From: Euryarchaeota archaeon UBA443
Lineage (GTDB): Archaea > Thermoplasmatota > Poseidoniia > Poseidoniales > Poseidoniaceae
Assembly (NCBI GenBank): GCA_002499195.1
Contig: DAKS01000040.1
Coordinates: 1 to 47,353 of the forward strand
Direction: 5' to 3'
Length of the DNA: 47,353 nt
Under the pieces are notes generated by a model. It worked only from the letters and a program-made list of their open reading frames with translations. It did no database searches and was not told the DNA's origin. Below, piece by piece: positions 42,617 through 47,353 of the stretch. Each line of letters opens with the position of its first letter. Position 1 is the first letter of the stretch. The position numbers and the translations under genes are program-made.

Positions 42617-44419
42617 CTAGATACCGAATATCGAAGAGGCACCTTCAAGCATAATTGATGTAACCCAAGAAGTGATTCCTGCAATCCAAAGCAGCTGAAT
42701 GGCTTGACCTGCAGCACTCGTTTTTCCACCGCCTCGAAGACGCGTAGCAATAGCAGAAACTGCAACGATTTGTCCTATGATAAGAATCGATACAATGATC
42801 TTGAACATACGAATGTTATCATCGACCGATGAGGCATCTTCCATAACTGGTAAAGCAATACCACTTCCAAAGTCCTGTAGGGAGCCAACATCGGTTGAAG
42901 CAAGTCCTGTAGCAACACCGGCAATCGCTTCACCAAGTTGCAATACAATCGAAATGGTAACGTTCAGAGACGTTACGCTGGCAATGAGAAGTCCCAATGC
43001 AACACCCCACATCGTGTTGGCAGAGAGTGAACGTCGTCGCCTTAGCGAGAGAAGATTACCGACCGAACGAGAAACCATTTCTGCAGTCTCAGCAGGCTTA
43101 CCCGAGGATTGGGATCCTTCGATGTAAATTCGAGTGTATCGAGAGATTACTGCAGAGTTTGTATCCGCATTGAAGTAATCCCAGGCTCGATCTGAATCAA
43201 TTCTAGTCGCAAGACGACGTTCAAGACGATCGATAGATGCATCGAGCATACCAAAATCAACTCCACGCAATGCTTTGATGGTTGCTGAAGGTTCTGCGCT
43301 TCGAGCTTGCGCAGTTCCACCTAAAGCTCGTATGAAATCGGGATATGCTCCGTCACGTCGCTGCACATTGGATTCTTCACGGCGAATAAGCCATGCTGGA
43401 ATCAGCATAGGAGAAAGTGGGGCTGCGAGAAGAATGAGTCCATAGCGGTCCCACTGAGAACTAATTTCTTCCCATGCTGAAATTACAACGAACACAGTGA
43501 CCATAAGGAGAAGAAGGGATACTGCTCCTGCTGAAAGGATTGAGCGTCTGAAATTGATTCGGAATGGTGTATCCAACTCATCTCGTGCAAAGATAAGATC
43601 CCGAGGAATCGTAGCTCTGAATGCCATCATTGCACCGACTTGTATAATGATAAACAACATCGAGGCGAGCAAAAGGAACCGTAGACGTGATGCAATTTCA
43701 ATCGGAGTATCACTTGCACCACCCACTTCGAAAAGGACGAGGTGGATGCCCGCAATAACTAGCCCAAAGAGTCCTGCAGTCACCATGGAGACGTAGATCT
43801 CTTGCATGGTATCGACACTCTCCAATCGAGTATCATAGAGCGTATTGTATTGCTCGGCAACGGTTTCCTGTTCGGAACGCATGAACTCATCAATGGGTTG
43901 CCCCGCTTCGATTGAAAACGCCATTCGATCGAGAAAATCAGTCCATAGAGGACTTGGGCTTTGTTGTGCTACAATACGTGCCGCTTCTGGAAGAGAGGTG
44001 TGCCATTTATCGACAAGTGTTTCAATTCGTTGAACTTCAGTAGCAAGTTCACCATAATCACGCATTTGTTTGAGAATGTCGAATATGGATTGCGCACCGA
44101 CCTCTCCAAGTGAAAGAATACCCATTCGCGTGATGAACATGTGCATTTCACGTTCGATGAGATTCGCAGATCGACTTACTTCAAGCAAAGGGAATGCCAT
44201 TGCACCTGCAGCAGCAAGAACAGGGAGAAGAACGAGAAGAAGAATTCCAGAGATTCCAGCAAACAATGCACCATCGGCGAAACCACCTGTTAGAAAAATG
44301 ATCAGAAGTGATGCAAGAAGGCCTCCTGCAAATGCTCCACCGACATAAAGCGCTATGAAGCGGCCCACCGGCATCTCAAGCCGACGGATGGCAATTTGCC
44401 ACATCGGCATTCGTTCCAA
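42617..44419 (-). CDS. flaJ: Archaellum membrane platform protein FlaJ (ArlJ), GspF/TadC family
   Basis: The 600-residue membrane protein forms the platform on which FlaI acts to build and turn the archaellum. Two N-terminal helices are followed by a cytoplasmic domain (EMHMFITRMGILSLGEVG to VAEQYNTLYDTRLESVD), two helices near 215-280, another pair near 295-345, a second T2SSF-like cytoplasmic domain (about 345-470), and three C-terminal helices. This double-domain form is the FlaJ plan; length is near the family norm. A TTG start at 44419 is preferred because GGAGG lies nine bases upstream, whereas ATG 44410 is too far from it. It follows flaI by 14 bases. Confidence 0.88.
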   Translation of the reverse strand: MERMPMWQIAIRRLEMPVGRFIALYVGGAFAGGLLASLLIIFLTGGFADGALFAGISGILLLVLLPVLAAAGAMAFPLLEVSRSANLIEREMHMFITRMGILSLGEVGAQSIFDILKQMRDYGELATEVQRIETLVDKWHTSLPEAARIVAQQSPSPLWTDFLDRMAFSIEAGQPIDEFMRSEQETVAEQYNTLYDTRLESVDTMQEIYVSMVTAGLFGLVIAGIHLVLFEVGGASDTPIEIASRLRFLLLASMLFIIIQVGAMMAFRATIPRDLIFARDELDTPFRINFRRSILSAGAVSLLLLMVTVFVVISAWEEISSQWDRYGLILLAAPLSPMLIPAWLIRREESNVQRRDGAYPDFIRALGGTAQARSAEPSATIKALRGVDFGMLDASIDRLERRLATRIDSDRAWDYFNADTNSAVISRYTRIYIEGSQSSGKPAETAEMVSRSVGNLLSLRRRRSLSANTMWGVALGLLIASVTSLNVTISIVLQLGEAIAGVATGLASTDVGSLQDFGSGIALPVMEDASSVDDNIRMFKIIVSILIIGQIVAVSAIATRLRGGGKTSAAGQAIQLLWIAGITSWVTSIMLEGASSIFGI

Positions 44420-44433
44420 AGTTCATCTCCTCC

Positions 44434-46152
44434 TCACTTGTGGTTAACGCCAACCCATGAATCAATGGCGCTGTCAAAATATTCCCAACCGCTGTTGTAG
44501 TAAATATTGAGCAAGTCAAACACATCATCATAGTGCGTTAGATCCCGGTCTGCCATACGTTCGATAGCAGCCGCACGTCGAAGCATCTCATCGTAGATAT
44601 CACGCTTGTTTGCGAATCCGGCCATAGCAGCAATTTTGTTCTCGAGAAGATGTGATTGGAACATACCACGGAAGTAATGCTTGTCTTTGACAGGATCCCA
44701 TTCAAACATACCTCTGGTCAACACACCATCACTGTGCTTGTTGTATCCAATTACTTCGTCAATACCAGTAATACGTCGGGCAATTCCGCCTCCTGGAGCC
44801 TCTACAACTTCTTGGAAAATTGCGAAATTCAGGTTGTCGAAGAAACGAATAGGAACGTTGATCGGATCACCTGTAAAACGTTGAATCATTTTTACGATCG
44901 ATGATGCGTGGAATGTAGCGATAACTGGGTGACCTGTCTGCATGGCTTGGAATGCTGTTGCACCCTCAACACCACGAATCTCACCAATAATGATGTATCG
45001 CGGACGAGAACGTAAAGCAGCTTTGAGAAGATCGAACATCTCAACGCGTGAGTCTTCATTTTTCGAATCACGAGTAACAAGTCGCTGCCAAATCTTGTGA
45101 CGTACCTTGACCTCAGGCGTATCTTCAGCAGAGTAAATTTTGACGTTATGGTCGATGAATGGGAGGATTGCATTGAGCGTCGTGGTCTTACCCGACGCTG
45201 TTTCACCGGATACGAGAACGGACATACCATACTCCAAACATATCCAGATGTATGCTGCTTGTTGGGCACTCATCGTGCCCCATTTAATGAGTTGAATAAC
45301 GGAAATAGTTTCTTCAGCAAACTTACGAATGGTGAAGGAAGGACCCAACATCGAAACGTCGTCTGAGAAAATAATGTTGATACGAGACCCGTCAAGAAGT
45401 GCCCCGTCAATAATTGGTTTGTTGTCTGAAACCGGCCGGCCAATTCGCTCCGACATGGCACGAAGGTATCGAGCAAGGATATCGCGCTCTCTAAATCGGA
45501 TGTTCGATGTAACCATTCCGAAGACTTTGTGATCCATATGGATATGCTTTAACCCGACCGAGTGAATATCTTCAAGCATTTCATCGGAGAGAAGTGTTTC
45601 AAGAGGACCATTTCGAATCAGGTCACGAATTACGATATATCGTAATCGTTCTCGCTGTTTTTCTGTAACGACAATCCGTTTGTCATCGAGTCCAACAAGT
45701 TCCCACATACGGCCACGACGACGGGTTACGATACTTGCTTCAGTATCTGATATCGTATAACGGTCAATCATTTGACCAAGAATAGTTTCAAACTCTGAAT
45801 CGGTGGTAAAGGACGGTGCAGAAGGAGCTTCTAGGAGCAAGGTTTCAACCAATTCACGACGAATGTTTTCTTCTTCCTCGTTCAGTTGAGGTTCCAATCC
45901 AAACCAAAGTACTTGACCGCCTCCTTCCTCATCGCTCGGAGGCTCGTAAATGTGTACGAATACTGGTTCTTTGGTGATATAAATTAGATTGAGAGGACGT
46001 TGTTTCTTAGCACCACGATCTAGTGGCCCATAGTAGATTGGACGAGTACCGTATCGCTTCTCGAAGTCACGAACCCAATCCGCAACGTGGCTATGTGCAG
46101 CCATTACGCCAGCGAGGTCGCCTCGTTGAAATTTGAGCTCTTCATCTGCCAT
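44434..46152 (-). CDS. flaI: Archaellum motor ATPase FlaI (ArlI), type II/IV secretion family
   Basis: The 572-residue hexameric ATPase powers archaellum assembly and rotation. The C-terminal RecA-like half has Walker A VSGETASGKTTTLNAILP near residues 310-327, the Asp box IYSAEDTPEV, Walker B YIIIGEIRGVEG near 382-393, and the His box ATFHASS near 412. The N-terminal domain (about 1-270) includes the SxR-type RINIIFSDDV segment. The end VNHK is short. The ribosome site GAGGTG overlaps the TGA of flaH, and the gap is nine bases, so the block is tightly coupled. Because pilus ATPases look alike, the adjoining FlaH is what makes this an archaellum. Confidence 0.93.
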   Translation of the reverse strand: MADEELKFQRGDLAGVMAAHSHVADWVRDFEKRYGTRPIYYGPLDRGAKKQRPLNLIYITKEPVFVHIYEPPSDEEGGGQVLWFGLEPQLNEEEENIRRELVETLLLEAPSAPSFTTDSEFETILGQMIDRYTISDTEASIVTRRRGRMWELVGLDDKRIVVTEKQRERLRYIVIRDLIRNGPLETLLSDEMLEDIHSVGLKHIHMDHKVFGMVTSNIRFRERDILARYLRAMSERIGRPVSDNKPIIDGALLDGSRINIIFSDDVSMLGPSFTIRKFAEETISVIQLIKWGTMSAQQAAYIWICLEYGMSVLVSGETASGKTTTLNAILPFIDHNVKIYSAEDTPEVKVRHKIWQRLVTRDSKNEDSRVEMFDLLKAALRSRPRYIIIGEIRGVEGATAFQAMQTGHPVIATFHASSIVKMIQRFTGDPINVPIRFFDNLNFAIFQEVVEAPGGGIARRITGIDEVIGYNKHSDGVLTRGMFEWDPVKDKHYFRGMFQSHLLENKIAAMAGFANKRDIYDEMLRRAAAIERMADRDLTHYDDVFDLLNIYYNSGWEYFDSAIDSWVGVNHK

Positions 46153-46161
46153 GTGTTCACC

Positions 46162-46887
46162 TCAGCTTACTGCTGTAATATCGACAATGAAGCCCATACC
46201 GGGCTCAACACGCCAACCAATAGAAGATTGGACTGGTCCGGCGGCACGGAGATATCGGGTAACGAGAAGAGTACGTTTGAGGTCACCACCAATAAGATTG
46301 GTCGATAGATCAAGAACTACTTCAGCACTCGCACGTAGAGAATGCAAAAGTTTTGCATCCATTTCATTCCGGTCAACCATCAACATCAGACTACGTCCAG
46401 TAGATGCAATCTTTCGTAGACGTTGAATCATGTCGAATTTTGCTTGGTCATCCATACCATCCGGCATGAGTGAACTGGCTGAATCGATGATAACAATATC
46501 AGCTTCATTGATTGCATCACTGTCAAGAACTTCATCAAGTCCAACGTTTGGAATTGGTTCAGCAACCGTACCGAAACGAGAGAATATCATCAGATTACCT
46601 TTCGTAAGTGCATGTGTTACACCATATCCAATCGATTCCATTTGCTCTATCCAGCCCCGAGTCGTAAGTTCTGTTGTGATGACGAGAACCTTGACATCGT
46701 TGTGAAGAAGACCATGAACAAATCGTTGACTTACGAGAGATTTACCCGAACCCACTTCTCCTTGAAGCATGATAAGGCTACGATTTGGTAATCGCAAACC
46801 GAGTGAATCAGCTAAACTGTCGGTTTCAACATCGTATGGAAAACCATCTTCAACAGGTTTTGGCATCTCAGTAAGTCTTTCAACCAT
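46162..46887 (-). CDS. flaH: Archaellum regulatory ATPase FlaH (ArlH), KaiC/RecA-like
   Basis: The 241-residue protein has a single RecA-like fold. Walker A GEVGSGKSLVS starts at residue 43, and an incomplete Walker B-type strand, ADIVIIDSASS, lies near 140. The family segment VKVLVITTELTTRGWIEQM follows the P-loop. FlaH binds ATP and forms a ring below FlaI and FlaJ in the motor. ATG 46887 has GGAGGTG seven bases upstream inside the end of the preceding flaG-type gene, which it overlaps by eight bases; the upstream extension to 46932 is therefore not used. FlaH is specific to archaella rather than to other type IV pili. Confidence 0.92.
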   Translation of the reverse strand: MVERLTEMPKPVEDGFPYDVETDSLADSLGLRLPNRSLIMLQGEVGSGKSLVSQRFVHGLLHNDVKVLVITTELTTRGWIEQMESIGYGVTHALTKGNLMIFSRFGTVAEPIPNVGLDEVLDSDAINEADIVIIDSASSLMPDGMDDQAKFDMIQRLRKIASTGRSLMLMVDRNEMDAKLLHSLRASAEVVLDLSTNLIGGDLKRTLLVTRYLRAAGPVQSSIGWRVEPGMGFIVDITAVS

Positions 46888-47353
46888 GTAAGCGCACCTC
46901 CACAGACATTGAATCTGAGCCACGATATCCATTGGTTATCTCCGAGGATACGACGACCGTTAGCGAAATATCATCACCGGATTGGTATGCCCAGCTACTA
47001 CTGTTCACAGTCACCTGAAGAAGGTGGCCTTCATCCCAATCTCCTGTTGCAGGAACGAGTGAGGAATTAATCGATGAGGTCACTGTTTGACCATCGACAA
47101 TTACCACCAAAGTGGAAGAATCCAATAATGTCGTTCCCGTATTTTGTAGGAAGAACGTTATTTCGTTCGGTGAAGCCGTTGTATTCAGATCAACCATCAT
47201 AGGATCACCTGCAAAATCAACACTCGTTGCTTCTTGTACCTCAATTGCTGCCGTTTCTTGTGATGTAACCTGAGCCATCTCCCCCCATTGGTTGATGAGG
47301 ACGACACTCACTAATCCCGAAACGAGCAATGCCGTTGTCAAGAAAATGAATGA
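46880..47353 (-). CDS. flaG: Archaellum stator protein FlaG/FlaF type (ArlG/F), 5' end outside the window
   Basis: The frame runs open through the window edge; 157 residues are visible. They start inside a pilin-like hydrophobic helix (FIFLTTALLVSGLVSVVLIN), followed by an all-beta extracellular domain with patterns ITFFLQNTGTTLLDSSTLV and ISLTVVVSSEIT. This is the plan of FlaF and FlaG, which link the archaellum motor to the S-layer. FlaG is favoured since it commonly sits directly before flaH in euryarchaea, but FlaF cannot be excluded. It overlaps flaH by eight bases. Confidence 0.7.
   Translation of the reverse strand, partial: SFIFLTTALLVSGLVSVVLINQWGEMAQVTSQETAAIEVQEATSVDFAGDPMMVDLNTTASPNEITFFLQNTGTTLLDSSTLVVIVDGQTVTSSINSSLVPATGDWDEGHLLQVTVNSSSWAYQSGDDISLTVVVSSEITNGYRGSDSMSVEVRLHG

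Noticed and set aside
1..47353. CRISPR array, insertion sequence, integrase or prophage
   Set aside because: No regularly spaced repeats, transposase or integrase-like protein, or phage structural genes were seen on either strand.

Overview
The window looks like a chromosome segment of a planktonic euryarchaeon, most probably Marine Group II (Candidatus Poseidoniales). The euryarchaeal markers are the small subunit of the D-family replicative polymerase (DP1), Pelota, Nob1 (PIN plus zinc ribbon), a MoaD/SAMP-type ubiquitin-like protein, a bacterioopsin-activator-type HTH regulator and an archaellum flaG-H-I-J block. Giant secreted proteins, a tetrahydrofolate C1 enzyme (FTHFS) and short TATA-plus-Shine-Dalgarno leaders also fit that group. 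The lineage is inferred from gene content; no 16S gene is present.

Layout. 1-6601 (+ strand): 3' part of a flotillin/SPFH gene, then fhs, pelA, a small unknown gene, tRNA-Val(TAC, minus strand), a CinA-domain amidase and dp1. 6584-29865 (minus strand): a HAD phosphatase, a 13.65-kb gene for a giant surface protein, a second anchored surface protein (1047 aa), and a MacB-like ABC ATPase/FtsX permease pair whose permease has an unusually large ectodomain. 29916-33120: SAMP/MoaD, TatA, Nob1, a DedA/YqaA membrane protein, a LysE-type exporter, an HTH_10 regulator and tRNA-Glu(TTC). 33400-39200: membrane protein, FMN reductase, glutaredoxin, esterase-like hydrolase, lipoprotein, membrane pyrophosphatase, NifU-like protein and a small membrane protein. 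39276-42143 (+): family X DNA polymerase with PHP domain, a mini membrane protein and endonuclease III. 42135-47353 (minus): an archaellum operon reading flaG(partial)-flaH-flaI-flaJ, followed by a small membrane protein.

Themes. About half of the window serves the cell envelope: two surface proteins, an ABC/FtsX export system, TatA, a lipoprotein, an ion-pumping pyrophosphatase and the archaellum motor. The most unusual object is the giant protein. Its N-terminus resembles the lead-in of bacterial WapA/Rhs-type secreted proteins; the middle is beta-helix, P-domain-like and cadherin-like modules; and after its own C-terminal membrane anchor it continues in frame, without a stop codon, into a complete archaeal type IV pilin.

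Two DNA-repair enzymes depart from family norms at key residues. PolX has Gln where the third polymerase Asp is expected, and endonuclease III has three rather than four Fe-S cysteines in an altered spacing. Starts were chosen from family N-termini, Shine-Dalgarno motifs and TATA-box spacing. All family assignments are from reading the translations, without database searches.
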